A stretch of DNA of 64,000 nt from Streptomyces sp. NBC_00683 (lineage in GTDB: Bacteria; Actinomycetota; Actinomycetes; Streptomycetales; Streptomycetaceae). Below the pieces are notes generated by a model that saw only the letters and a program-made list of their open reading frames with translations, made no database searches and was not told where the DNA came from. The translations under genes were made by a program, and so were the position numbers. The stretch is taken from positions 7,998,001 to 8,062,000 of the forward strand of contig NZ_CP109013.1 of NCBI RefSeq assembly GCF_036226745.1, in the 5' to 3' direction. Shown piece after piece: positions 49,834 to 58,859 of this stretch (the stretch's first letter is position 1; every line of letters starts with the position of its first letter).

Positions 49834-50361
49834 ATGATCTGGTACACGGCCCTGGTGCTGGCCGTCGCGGGCGAACGCCTTGCCGAGCTCGCCGTGGCAC
49901 TGCGCAACACGCGCTGGAGTCTGGCCCGCGGCGGCACCGAAGCCGGGCGCGGACACTACCCGGCGATGGTCGCCCTGCACACCGCTCTGCTGGCGGGATG
50001 CCTCGCCGAAACCTGGCTGGCCGGGCGCCCGTTCCTGCCGTGGTTCGGCTGGACCATGGTGGCTGTGGTGGCCGCGGCGCAGGGGCTGCGCTGGTGGTGC
50101 ATCCGCACGCTCGGACACCGGTGGAACACCCGGGTCATCGTTGTCCCGGACCTGCCCCTGGTGACCGGCGGGCCCTACCGGTGGCTGCGCCACCCCAACT
50201 ACGTGGCGGTCGCCGCCGAAGGGCTGGCGCTGCCGCTGGTCCACGGAGCCTGGACGACCGCCGTCGTCTTCACCGCACTCAACGCCGTACTCATGGCAGT
50301 GCGCGTCCGGTGCGAGGACCGGGCACTGGCCACCGCCCGGCCGGCAGCCGCGCGCCCGTGA
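49834..50361 (+). CDS. Isoprenylcysteine carboxyl methyltransferase (ICMT) family protein
   Basis: 175 residues with about four to five helices. The conserved C-terminal ICMT motif appears as L-V-T-G-G-P-Y-R-W-L-R-H-P-N-Y, followed by a hydrophobic helix and CEDRAL. In the srs operon of S. griseus the equivalent membrane methyltransferase (SrsB) O-methylates the phenolic product. It follows the polyketide synthase by 13 bases with a GGAGG site, and its stop overlaps the next gene (GTGA). Confidence 0.85.
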   Translation: MIWYTALVLAVAGERLAELAVALRNTRWSLARGGTEAGRGHYPAMVALHTALLAGCLAETWLAGRPFLPWFGWTMVAVVAAAQGLRWWCIRTLGHRWNTRVIVVPDLPLVTGGPYRWLRHPNYVAVAAEGLALPLVHGAWTTAVVFTALNAVLMAVRVRCEDRALATARPAAARP

Positions 50362-51371
50362 TCGACATCCTGGTGGCCGGTGGCGGTCCGGCCGGTCTGG
50401 CAGCGGCGATCCGGGCCGCCGGAGCCGGCCGGGAAGTCGTCGTGCTCGAACCCCGCGCCGCTCCCGTGGACAAGGCCTGCGGCGAGGGAATCATGCCCAG
50501 CGGAGTGGCGGCCCTGCAGGCGCTGGGCGTCGGCGTGGCCGGCCACGACCTGCGCGGAATCCGGTACGTCGAGGGCCACCGCAGCGCGGAGGCGACCTTC
50601 CGCGGCGGCACCGGGCTCGGCGTACGGCGCACCGAACTGCACGCGGCTCTGCACCGGCGGGCCCTGGAACTCGGCGTACGCATCGTCCCCGGAAAGGCCG
50701 GAGCGGTCCGGCAGGACGACGGCAGCGTCAGCACGGCGGGGCTGACGGCGCGCTGGCTGATCGCCGCCGACGGACTGCACTCCCCGCTGCGCCGCGAACT
50801 CGGCCTGGACCGCCCGGGGTCCGCCCCGCGCCGCTACGGTCTGCGCCGGCACTACCGGGTCGCCCCCTGGACGGACTTCGTCGAGGTCCACTGGTCCCGC
50901 CGCGGCGAGGCCTATGTGACACCCCTCGGGGACCGGCTGGTCGGTGTGGCCGTACTCAGCCGCGACCGCCGGTCCTACGAACAGCACCTGTCCTTCTTCC
51001 CGGCCCTGGCCGGTGCGCTCCGGGGCCTGGAAGCGGGTCCCGTCCGCGGCGCGGGACCCCTGCGTCAGGACGCACGGAGCCCGAGGGCCGGACGGGTCCT
51101 GCTGGTCGGTGACGCGGCGGGCTACGTCGACGCACTTACGGGTGAAGGCATCGCCCTGGCCATGGCGACCGCATCGGCTGCGGTCGCGTGCCTCACCGCG
51201 GACCGGCCGGAGGCCTACCCCGCGCGATGGGCCCGGCTGACACGACGTCACCGCATGCTCACCCAGGGCCTGTTGGCCGCCGCCCGGCAACCCGGCATCG
51301 CCCGGCTGATCGTCCCTGCCGCTCACCGCCTGCCCAGGGTGTTCGAGACCGCGGTACGCGCACTGCAGTAG
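50358..51371 (+). CDS. FAD-dependent oxidoreductase (geranylgeranyl-reductase/hydroxylase-like)
   Basis: 337 residues. GxGxxG-type FAD motif reads V-A-G-G-G-P-A-G-L at the N-terminus, with E-P-R-A-A-P-V-D-K-A-C-G as the second strand region and GDAAGYVDALTGEGI as the third FAD contact. The KACGEG element is common in the geranylgeranyl reductase branch. It would hydroxylate an aromatic ring, as SrsC does, or reduce a prenyl chain. GTG start overlaps the methyltransferase stop by GTGA. Both roles fit a phenolic or prenylated product. Confidence 0.85.
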   Translation: MIDILVAGGGPAGLAAAIRAAGAGREVVVLEPRAAPVDKACGEGIMPSGVAALQALGVGVAGHDLRGIRYVEGHRSAEATFRGGTGLGVRRTELHAALHRRALELGVRIVPGKAGAVRQDDGSVSTAGLTARWLIAADGLHSPLRRELGLDRPGSAPRRYGLRRHYRVAPWTDFVEVHWSRRGEAYVTPLGDRLVGVAVLSRDRRSYEQHLSFFPALAGALRGLEAGPVRGAGPLRQDARSPRAGRVLLVGDAAGYVDALTGEGIALAMATASAAVACLTADRPEAYPARWARLTRRHRMLTQGLLAAARQPGIARLIVPAAHRLPRVFETAVRALQ

Positions 51372-51438
51372 GCACGACCCGGTGCCACCCCCGCCCGCCC
51401 GGTTCCGGACCGCGGTCCCGCTCTGCGATGCTGGCCCG

Positions 51439-52200
51439 GTGACGCCCTCGTCCCGAGCACCGCAAGCCATCACGGCAGACTCGCCCCACCCGGGTATCAA
51501 CCCGCTGATGACCCAGTCCTGGCTGGATCTGGCCTTCCTGCACTGGCCGGCCGACCCCCTGGACGTGGCGCCGCTCCTGCCGGTCGGCACGGTTCCCGAC
51601 ACCCTGGACGGCGTCACCTACATCGGACTCGTCGCCTTCCGGATGCACCGCGTCGGCTGGTTCCGCCTCCCCGGAGTGCCCTACCTCGGGACGTTCCCGG
51701 AGACCAATGTCCGCCTGTACTCCCTGGACTCCCAAGGGCGGCGGGGTGTGGTCTTCCGCTCGCTCGACGCCTCCCGGCTGATCCCGGTGGCCGTTGCACG
51801 GACGGCGTTCCGACTGCCGTACAGGTGGTCGCGGATGGCGATCCGGCGTGACGCGGACACCCTCACCTACACCAGCAGGCGCCGGCCGGGCCCGCGGGGC
51901 GCGCACAGCCGGATAGTGCTTCGCGTCGGGGACCAGGTGGGGGAGCCCAGCGAACTCGAGCACTTCCTCACCGCGCGCTGGGGGATGCACTACACCTTCT
52001 TCGGACGGCAGACGTATCTCCGGAACACCCATCCCCGCTGGCCGCTGCACCACGCCCGGCTCATCGAGTGCGACGAGAACCTGGTGACAGCGGCCGGCCT
52101 GGCCGCACCGGCGGGGGAGCCGGCGAGCGTGCTGTACTCACCCGGCGTCCCCGTGCGCTTCGGCCGTCCGTCCCGGCCCGGCGGCATCCCCACCCCGTAG
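51439..52200 (+). CDS. DUF2071 (YqjF-like) protein
   Basis: 253 residues resembling DUF2071 proteins: MTQSWLDLAFLHWP near the start, ETNVRLYS and a beta-rich acetoacetate-decarboxylase-like core. The biochemical role is unknown. GTG at 51439 is chosen for length typical of the family; an ATG at the MTQSW segment is also possible. It lies 67 bases after the FAD gene, on the same strand, and may be a part of the same unit. Confidence 0.75.
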   Translation: MTPSSRAPQAITADSPHPGINPLMTQSWLDLAFLHWPADPLDVAPLLPVGTVPDTLDGVTYIGLVAFRMHRVGWFRLPGVPYLGTFPETNVRLYSLDSQGRRGVVFRSLDASRLIPVAVARTAFRLPYRWSRMAIRRDADTLTYTSRRRPGPRGAHSRIVLRVGDQVGEPSELEHFLTARWGMHYTFFGRQTYLRNTHPRWPLHHARLIECDENLVTAAGLAAPAGEPASVLYSPGVPVRFGRPSRPGGIPTP

Positions 52201-52229
52201 ACCCGCCGAACGGTGGTCCGACCGAGGCT

Positions 52230-52251
52230 CATGCCGCGGCCGTACGGCATG
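52230..52251. terminator. Weak hairpin after the DUF2071 gene
   Basis: CATGCCG (52230-52236) and CGGCATG (52245-52251) form a 7-bp stem with an 8-base loop. It may end the phenolic-lipid operon or, because it is symmetrical, be an operator for the MMPL gene 70 bases on. Confidence 0.35.
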
Positions 52252-52322
52252 TCGCGTCCCCGACCCGCAGGACACCGCTCTACTGTCGCCGCCACGGACC
52301 AGGACGACGCGGTGGGAGTGGC

Positions 52323-54473
52323 ATGCCGGACGTACAGCAGCGTCGACGGCAGGGAGTGGCCAGGCTGGTCTGCGGACGGCGCACCAAGTGGCTGATCGTG
52401 GCGTTCTGGCTGATCGTCCTCGTCGTCGCCGCGCCACTCGCCGGGAAGCTCACCGACGCCCAGGACAACGACGCCACGTCCTGGCTGCCCAGCAGCGCCG
52501 AGTCCACCCAGGTCTGGGAGGAGTCCAAGGGATTCCGGCCCGAGATCATCACGGCGATCGTCGTGTACGCCCGGGAGTCCGGCCTGACCGGGGCCGACCG
52601 CACCCGGATCGCCGAGGACAAGCAGCAGCTCATGACGCTGCGCGCGCACGGTGTGCGCGGCGCGGAGACACGCGGACCGGTCTACGACAGCCAGAACGCA
52701 CCCGCGGCCGCCCAGATCTTCGTGCCCATCACGATGGACGAGGACGGATGGGAGCGCATCGGTCCGGCGGTCGATTCCGTACGGGACGTCGTGGGCGGCA
52801 GCGAGGGAGGCCTCGCGGTCCACATCACCGGACCCGGCGGCGTGGCCGCGGACTCCGCCGACGCCTTCTCGGGCATCGACTCGACCCTGCTGTTCGCCGC
52901 GCTTGCCGTGGTGATCGTCATGCTGCTGATCACCTACCGCAGCCCGACCCTGCTCGTGCTGCCCGTGCTCGCCGTCGTCGCCGCACTGCTCGCCGCACAG
53001 GCCGTCATCTACCTGCTCGCCGCGCATGCCGGCCTCACCGTCAACGGACAGAGCGCCGGCATCCTGACCGTCCTCGTCTTCGGCGCGGGAACGGACTACG
53101 CCCTGCTTCTGGTCGCCCGCTACCGGGAGGAACTGCGCCGGCACGAGGACCGGCACGAGGCGATGGCGCGTGCGCTGCACCGCGCCGGGCCCGCGGTGCT
53201 CGCGAGCAGCGGCACCGTGGTGCTGAGCATGCTCGTCCTGCTGGTCGCCGAGATGAACTCCACGCGGGGCCTGGGTCCGGTTGCCGCGATCGGAGTGGCC
53301 GTCGCCCTGATCGCGATGCTCACGCTCCTGCCCGCCCTGCTGGTGATCTTCGGCCGGTGGGTGTTCTGGCCGGTCATCCCGCACTTCGGCAGCGACGAGC
53401 CGACCGAGCACGGATTCTGGGCACGGACGGGAGAGCGGCTCGCCGTGCGCCCGCGCAAGATCTGGGTGGCCACCGCACTCGTGCTCGCCGCCCTGTCCCT
53501 GGGCCTGATCCAGCTGCGCGCCGCAGGTCTCAGCAACGCAGACTCCTTCCCCGACAAGCCCGACTCCATCGTCGGCCAGGAGATCCAGCACCAGTACTTC
53601 CCGGCAGGCAGCGGCAGCCCGCTGGTCGTCATCGCGGACCTCGGCAAGGGCGCGCAGGTGCGCAGGGCGGTCGAGACGACCCCCGGAGTGGTGCCCGGCT
53701 CCCTCGTCGTACCGCCCGGTGCCAAGCCGGTGAACGACGGCCGGGTGATCTTCGAGGCGACGATGACCGACCCCGGGGACAGCGAGCAGGCCGAGCAGAC
53801 CGTGGAGCGGGTCCGCGACGCGGTGCATCAGGTGCCGGACGCGGATGCCCAGGTGGGTGGCGACACAGCGGCGCTGCTCGACATGGACGCCGCCACCAGG
53901 CACGACAACCTGCTCATCATTCCGCTGGTCCTGCTGGTGGTACTGATCGTCCTGATGCTGGTGCTGCGCGCACTGGTGGCACCACTGCTGCTGATCGCGA
54001 CCGTGGTGCTGTCCTTCGCCGCCGCCCTCGGTATCAGCGCGCTCGTCTTCCGCTACGTGTTCGACTACGCGGGCGAGACGACGGACTTCCCGCTCTTCGT
54101 GTTCGTGTTCCTGGTTGCACTAGGCATCGACTACAACATCTTCCTCACCACAAGGATCCGCGAGGAGGCCCTCCACCAGGGCACCAGGGCCGGTGTGCTG
54201 ACGGGCCTCGCCGCCACCGGGGCCGTGATCACCTCGGCCGGACTGGTCCTGGCGGGCACCTTCGCCGCACTCGGGACCCTGCCTGTCGTGGCCTTCGCGG
54301 AGATCGGCTTCGCGGTCGCCCTGGGCGTGCTCCTGGACACCTTCGTCGTACGCTCCGTGCTGGTCACCTCCCTCTTCCTGGACATCGGCCCCGCCGTGTG
54401 GTGGCCCCACCGGCTCGCCCATGAGGACGGGGGCGCAGCGAGGAGGCCGGAGGCGCCGGCCGCGCAGCCGTAG
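52323..54473 (+). CDS. MMPL-family lipid/hydrophobic-product exporter
   Basis: 716 residues with two RND-like halves of about six helices each, separated by periplasmic-type domains (about 45-180 and 390-520). LVFGAGTDYALLL and LGIDYNIFL are the conserved GTDY/G-x-DY motifs that carry protons. Mycobacterial MmpL members export lipids. ATG at 52323 follows GGGAG. It is downstream of the polyketide/methyltransferase genes and could export their product; that is an inference. Confidence 0.88.
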   Translation: MPDVQQRRRQGVARLVCGRRTKWLIVAFWLIVLVVAAPLAGKLTDAQDNDATSWLPSSAESTQVWEESKGFRPEIITAIVVYARESGLTGADRTRIAEDKQQLMTLRAHGVRGAETRGPVYDSQNAPAAAQIFVPITMDEDGWERIGPAVDSVRDVVGGSEGGLAVHITGPGGVAADSADAFSGIDSTLLFAALAVVIVMLLITYRSPTLLVLPVLAVVAALLAAQAVIYLLAAHAGLTVNGQSAGILTVLVFGAGTDYALLLVARYREELRRHEDRHEAMARALHRAGPAVLASSGTVVLSMLVLLVAEMNSTRGLGPVAAIGVAVALIAMLTLLPALLVIFGRWVFWPVIPHFGSDEPTEHGFWARTGERLAVRPRKIWVATALVLAALSLGLIQLRAAGLSNADSFPDKPDSIVGQEIQHQYFPAGSGSPLVVIADLGKGAQVRRAVETTPGVVPGSLVVPPGAKPVNDGRVIFEATMTDPGDSEQAEQTVERVRDAVHQVPDADAQVGGDTAALLDMDAATRHDNLLIIPLVLLVVLIVLMLVLRALVAPLLLIATVVLSFAAALGISALVFRYVFDYAGETTDFPLFVFVFLVALGIDYNIFLTTRIREEALHQGTRAGVLTGLAATGAVITSAGLVLAGTFAALGTLPVVAFAEIGFAVALGVLLDTFVVRSVLVTSLFLDIGPAVWWPHRLAHEDGGAARRPEAPAAQP

Positions 54474-54556
54474 GGTGCAGCTCAGGGCGCTCACGGCCGC
54501 GGTGCATCGCGGCTCACGGCTCGCCCGGTCCATGCCGAGGGTGTAAAAAGGGGACC

Positions 54557-57253
54557 ATGGCCGGACGCTACGGCCGCCCGCGTTCGTTTCTCAAGATGAG
54601 GACCGTCGCAGGTCAGGTCTTTCTCCTGCAGTTGGCGATCGTGGTGTTGCTGGTCGCTGCTGCCGTGGCCGCGCTCGTGCTGCAGTCCCGGGCCGACAGC
54701 GCGCGGGAGGCGCGCAATCGCTCCGTCGCCGTCGCCGAGACCTTCGCGAACGCCCCGGGCATGGAAGCCGCCCTGGAGAGCCCGGACCCCAGCGCGGTGC
54801 TCCAGCCGAAGGCCGAGGCGGCACGGAAGGGCTCGGGAGTCGATTTCGTCGTCGTACTGAACCTCGACTCGATCCGGTACACCCACCCGCTGCCCGACCG
54901 GATCGGAAAGAAGTTCGTCGGCGACGTGAAGCCCGCACTCGAGGGCCACGTCGTCACCGAGAGGGTCAACGGGACGATCGGCCCCCTCGTGCAGGCCGTG
55001 GTGCCCGTCTTCGGTGCGAACGGCAAAGTCATCGGCATGGTGTCCGCGGGAATCACCATCGAGCGGGTGAGCGGCGTCGTCGAGGACCAGTTCCCCCTCC
55101 TCTTCGGCACCGCCGCGGGGATCCTGCTCCTCACCATGGGCGGAACGGCGCTCGTCAGCAGACGGCTCCGGCGTCAGACCCACGGCCTCGGCCCGACCGA
55201 GATGACCCGGATGTACGAACACCACGACGCCGTCCTGCACGCCGTCCGGGAGGGCGTGCTCATCGTCGGTGGGGACGGCCGGCTCCTGCTGGCCAACGAC
55301 GAGGCGCGGCGGCTGCTCGGCCTGCCGGCGCAGGTGGAAGGCCGCCAGGTCACCGATCTGGGTCTCGACCCTCTCACCACCGATCTGCTGGTCTCGGGGC
55401 GCATCGCCACGGACGAGGTCCTCTCGGTCGGCGACCGGATTCTCGCGGTCAGCCAGCGCTCCACGGATCAGGACGGCGGGCCGCCGGGCAGCGTGACCAC
55501 CCTGCGCGACACGACGGAGCTGCAGGCACTCACGGGCAAGGCCGACGTGGCGCGGGGAAGGCTGAAACTGCTGTACGACGCCGGTACGGAGATCGGCACA
55601 GCCCTCGATGTCGTACGGACGTGCGAGGAACTGGCGGACTTCGCCACGGCCAGGTTCGCCGACTACGCGACCGTCGACGTGGCGGAGACCGTACTGCGCG
55701 GCGAGGAGCCGACGGCGGCACGTACGGTCGCCGACATGCGGCGCACCGCGCTCAGCGGTACCCGGCACGACACGGGCCTCTACCCGCTCGGGTCGGTCAT
55801 CCGCTTCATGCCGAGCACCGCCATCGGCGCCGGCCTGCTCAGGGGCGAGGCGGTCATCGACACGGACCTGTCGGCCCTGTCGGGATGGCAGGAGCAGCAT
55901 CCCGCACGGGCCGAGCGCCTCGTCGAGTGCGGCTTCCACTCGATGATCGCCGTTCCGCTGAGGGCCCGCGGCGTCATCCTGGGCGTGGCCATGTTCTGGC
56001 GGGCGCAGAGGCCCGAACGGTTCGAGGACGAGGATCTGTCCGTCGCCGAGGAACTCGTGGCCCGCGCCGCCGTGAGCATCGACAACGCCCGCCGCTACTC
56101 ACGTGAGCACACCGTGGCCGTCACCCTGCAGCGCAGCCTGCTGCCGCGCGGCCTCCCCGACCAGACCGCCATCGACGCGGCCTACCGGTACCTGCCCGCG
56201 CAGGCCGGGGTCGGCGGGCTCGGCGGGGTGGGCGGGGACTGGTTCGACATCATTCCGCTGCCCGGCGCCCGGGTGGCACTCGTCGTCGGCGACGTCGTGG
56301 GCCACGGTCTCCACGCGGCCGCCACCATGGGACGGCTGCGCACCGCGGTCCACAACTTCTCCACGCTGGACCTTCCCCCCGACGAACTGCTCTGGCACCT
56401 GGACGAGCTGGTCGCCCGGATCGACCAGGACGAGACGGCGGACAACTTCGCGGGTGGGGTCACCGGGGCCACCTGCCTCTACGCCATCTACGATCCGGTG
56501 TCCGGGCGCTGCACCATGGCACGGGCCGGCCACCTCCAGCCGGTGATCGTCCACCCGGACGGCGTTGCCGAGTTCGCCGACGTGCCCGGCGGGCCGCCGC
56601 TGGGCCTCGGCGGCCTTCCCTTCGAGACGCTCGACGTACAGCTGCCGGAGAACAGCCGGCTGGTGCTCTACACCGACGGGCTCGTCGAGGACCGGACCCG
56701 GGACATCGACGAAGGACTGGAACTCCTGCGCGGCACCCTCGCCGACTACGCCGACCGGACACCCGAGGAGACCTGCGAGGCGGTCCTGCGCGTCATGGTT
56801 CCCGCACGTGCCCGCGACGACATCGCGCTGCTCGTCGGCCGCGCACGCCGGCTCGCCGCGCAGGACGTGGCCGACTGGGAGGTGCCCTCGGACCCCGCAG
56901 CGGTGTCCCGCGTGCGCGCCGAGGTGTCCCGCAAACTGGCGGAGTGGGACCTGGTCGAGGAGGCGTTCACGACCGAGCTGATCCTCAGCGAACTGGTCAC
57001 CAACTCCATCCGCTACGCCACCGGCCCGATCCGCGTCAGGCTGGTCCGGGACCGCACGCTGATCTGCGAGGTCTCCGACCGCAGCAGTACCTCGCCCCAT
57101 CTGCGGCAGTCGGCCACCACGGACGAGGGCGGCCGTGGGCTCTTCCTCGTCGCACAGCTCGCGGAGCGATGGGGCACGCGCTACACCGACGACGGCGGCA
57201 AGGTCATCTGGACGGAGCAGCTGCTGCCGTCCACCGCGCCGCCCGAACGCTGA
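54557..57253 (+). CDS. SpoIIE phosphatase with sensor, PAS, GAF and HATPase domains
   Basis: 898 residues. Two membrane helices (about 20-42 and 180-198) flank a DcuS/CitA-like extracytoplasmic cache domain. PAS (about 220-330) and GAF (about 340-520) follow. The PP2C/SpoIIE core contains GGDWFDIIPL, VGDVVGHG and DDIALLVG with metal-binding Asp residues. A RsbW-like HATPase (about 775-890, with ELVTNSIRYA) ends it. Such proteins dephosphorylate anti-sigma-factor antagonists in response to signals, so one chain can hold both phosphatase and anti-sigma kinase. AAAAAGGGG precedes the ATG. Confidence 0.9.
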   Translation: MAGRYGRPRSFLKMRTVAGQVFLLQLAIVVLLVAAAVAALVLQSRADSAREARNRSVAVAETFANAPGMEAALESPDPSAVLQPKAEAARKGSGVDFVVVLNLDSIRYTHPLPDRIGKKFVGDVKPALEGHVVTERVNGTIGPLVQAVVPVFGANGKVIGMVSAGITIERVSGVVEDQFPLLFGTAAGILLLTMGGTALVSRRLRRQTHGLGPTEMTRMYEHHDAVLHAVREGVLIVGGDGRLLLANDEARRLLGLPAQVEGRQVTDLGLDPLTTDLLVSGRIATDEVLSVGDRILAVSQRSTDQDGGPPGSVTTLRDTTELQALTGKADVARGRLKLLYDAGTEIGTALDVVRTCEELADFATARFADYATVDVAETVLRGEEPTAARTVADMRRTALSGTRHDTGLYPLGSVIRFMPSTAIGAGLLRGEAVIDTDLSALSGWQEQHPARAERLVECGFHSMIAVPLRARGVILGVAMFWRAQRPERFEDEDLSVAEELVARAAVSIDNARRYSREHTVAVTLQRSLLPRGLPDQTAIDAAYRYLPAQAGVGGLGGVGGDWFDIIPLPGARVALVVGDVVGHGLHAAATMGRLRTAVHNFSTLDLPPDELLWHLDELVARIDQDETADNFAGGVTGATCLYAIYDPVSGRCTMARAGHLQPVIVHPDGVAEFADVPGGPPLGLGGLPFETLDVQLPENSRLVLYTDGLVEDRTRDIDEGLELLRGTLADYADRTPEETCEAVLRVMVPARARDDIALLVGRARRLAAQDVADWEVPSDPAAVSRVRAEVSRKLAEWDLVEEAFTTELILSELVTNSIRYATGPIRVRLVRDRTLICEVSDRSSTSPHLRQSATTDEGGRGLFLVAQLAERWGTRYTDDGGKVIWTEQLLPSTAPPER

Positions 57254-57269
57254 CCGGACCGGGCGTACG

Positions 57270-57902
57270 TCAGCTCCGCAGGCAGTGCAGGAACATATGA
57301 GGTTCGGGTACCGCCCCGTCGCCGGCCGGCGTGAACACCGCGTTGTGCTCCCACTCCGCCGAGAGCCCCGCCCCGGCCGCCAGAGCGGCGAAGGCCTCGG
57401 GGGCGAAGCTGCTCACCCGCACCTGCTGGCCCATGAAGACCGTGCTCACGTCCCGCACGTCCAGCGGAACCGTGGCCAGGACCATGCGGCCGCCGTGCCG
57501 CAGTGCTCCCGCCAGCCGGTGCACGAGGGCGGACTGCTCCTCGCGTGACATCTGCAGAAGTGAGAAGTAGACGCAGATCGCGTCGAAACTCTCCTCCTCC
57601 AAAGGGAGTTCACGGATGTCGGCGCATCGGAAGGACGCCTCGGGCACTTGTCGTGACGCCAGATCGACCATGACCGGCGACACGTCGACCCCCAGCACCC
57701 GGTGCCCGGCGTCGGCCAGGGTCCGGGCGGTCGGCAGCCCCGTCCCGCTCCCGACGTCCAGGACGCGGCTGCGCGGTGCGAGCCGTCCCAGGAGCCGCGT
57801 CAGCGAGTCGCGGTGCGCGGCCGAACCGGCGAACGCGCGCTCGTAATCGGCGCCGATGGCGTCGAACGTCCGTGCCGCAGGGTGCTGGTGGCTGTCAGTC
57901 AT
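57270..57902 (-). CDS. Class I SAM-dependent methyltransferase
   Basis: 210 residues with SAM motif V-L-D-V-G-S-G-T-G, post-I VLGVDVSPVMVD and motif II-like FDAICVYFSL, then LRHGGRMVLATVPL. A small-molecule or antibiotic methyltransferase by pattern; the substrate is unknown. ATG at 57902 lies 23 bases after the DUF574 gene stop, so the two are probably one operon. Confidence 0.8.
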   Translation of the reverse strand: MTDSHQHPAARTFDAIGADYERAFAGSAAHRDSLTRLLGRLAPRSRVLDVGSGTGLPTARTLADAGHRVLGVDVSPVMVDLASRQVPEASFRCADIRELPLEEESFDAICVYFSLLQMSREEQSALVHRLAGALRHGGRMVLATVPLDVRDVSTVFMGQQVRVSSFAPEAFAALAAGAGLSAEWEHNAVFTPAGDGAVPEPHMFLHCLRS

Positions 57903-57925
57903 GTCCGGCTCCGTTCGGTGCGGTT

Positions 57926-58711
57926 CTAGGGGACCAGGGCGACGGCCACGTACAGGCCGCTCTCCTCCGGCCGGGGTGCGGGCGTCCCGCGGTACCACTC
58001 GGGTGCCGTCACCACTCCGGGCTCGACCACATCGAGGCCCTCGAAGAAGCGCCCGAACTCGGAGCGGGTCCGCAGCGCGAGCCTGATGCCGCCCTTCCCG
58101 TACTCCTGCGTACCCTGCTCGCCCCGCTCGGGGTTCACGTCCGACGCGCCCTGGGACAGCACCACGAAGCTGCCCGGCGCCAACGAGGCGGTCAGGGTGC
58201 GCACGATGGCGTACGGGTCGTCGTCGTCGGGCAGGAAATGGAGGAGGCCCAGGAGCGAGAGTGCGACGGGGCGGTCGAAGTCCAGGACCTTGCGGGCGGC
58301 CTCGATGATCGTGCCCGCCTGGCGCACATCGGCGTGGACGTAGTCCGTCGCCCCCTCCGGACGGCTGATCAGAAGGGCTTCCGCATGCCTCAGGACGATC
58401 GGGTCGTTGTCGCAGTAGACGACGCGCGCGGCCGGGTTGATCTCCTGGGCTATCTGGTGCAGATTCGGCGCGGTCGGGATCCCCGTACCGATGTCGAGGA
58501 ACTGGTCGACGCCCTCGCCGGCCAGCCAGGCCGTCGCGCGGTTCATGAACGCGCGGTTCTGGAAGGCGCCGGTCTTCGCCTCGATCGGCAGGTGCTCGGC
58601 CACCGCCTGGTCCACGGGGTAGTTGTCCTTGCCGCCGAGGAGCGAGTCGTAGACACGCGCCGAATGGGGCCTGCTGGTGTCGATCGGGGGCTGTGGCGTC
58701 CCAGTCGTCAT
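57926..58711 (-). CDS. DUF574-type SAM-dependent methyltransferase
   Basis: 261 residues of the actinomycete DUF574 (Methyltransf_19) family: RPHSARVYDSLLGGKDNYPVD and FLDIGTGIPT are highly typical. The N-terminal DxGTG-like loop binds SAM. Its natural substrate is unknown, though many copies occur per Streptomyces genome. ATG at 58711 is preceded by an AACGGAG-like stretch; the longer frame is not supported. Confidence 0.88.
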   Translation of the reverse strand: MTTGTPQPPIDTSRPHSARVYDSLLGGKDNYPVDQAVAEHLPIEAKTGAFQNRAFMNRATAWLAGEGVDQFLDIGTGIPTAPNLHQIAQEINPAARVVYCDNDPIVLRHAEALLISRPEGATDYVHADVRQAGTIIEAARKVLDFDRPVALSLLGLLHFLPDDDDPYAIVRTLTASLAPGSFVVLSQGASDVNPERGEQGTQEYGKGGIRLALRTRSEFGRFFEGLDVVEPGVVTAPEWYRGTPAPRPEESGLYVAVALVP

Positions 58712-58810
58712 GACGAGCTCCGTTGCAGATGAGGTGAACCGCTCCACCTGCGAAGTCTGCCACAGCAACTCCACCGCGATCAGCAGTTGTTGACGCTGTC
58801 CGGAGCGGGC

Positions 58811-58843
58811 ACCGGCCCCCGGGAGACGCTCCCGGGGGCCGGT
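58811..58843 (-). terminator. Strong hairpin after the lysyl-oxidase-like gene
   Basis: A perfect 15-bp stem (58811-58825 with 58829-58843) with a 3-base loop, just past the lysyl-oxidase-like stop and upstream of the DUF574 gene. Confidence 0.8.
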
Positions 58844-58859
58844 TCGTACATGGCCGCCG

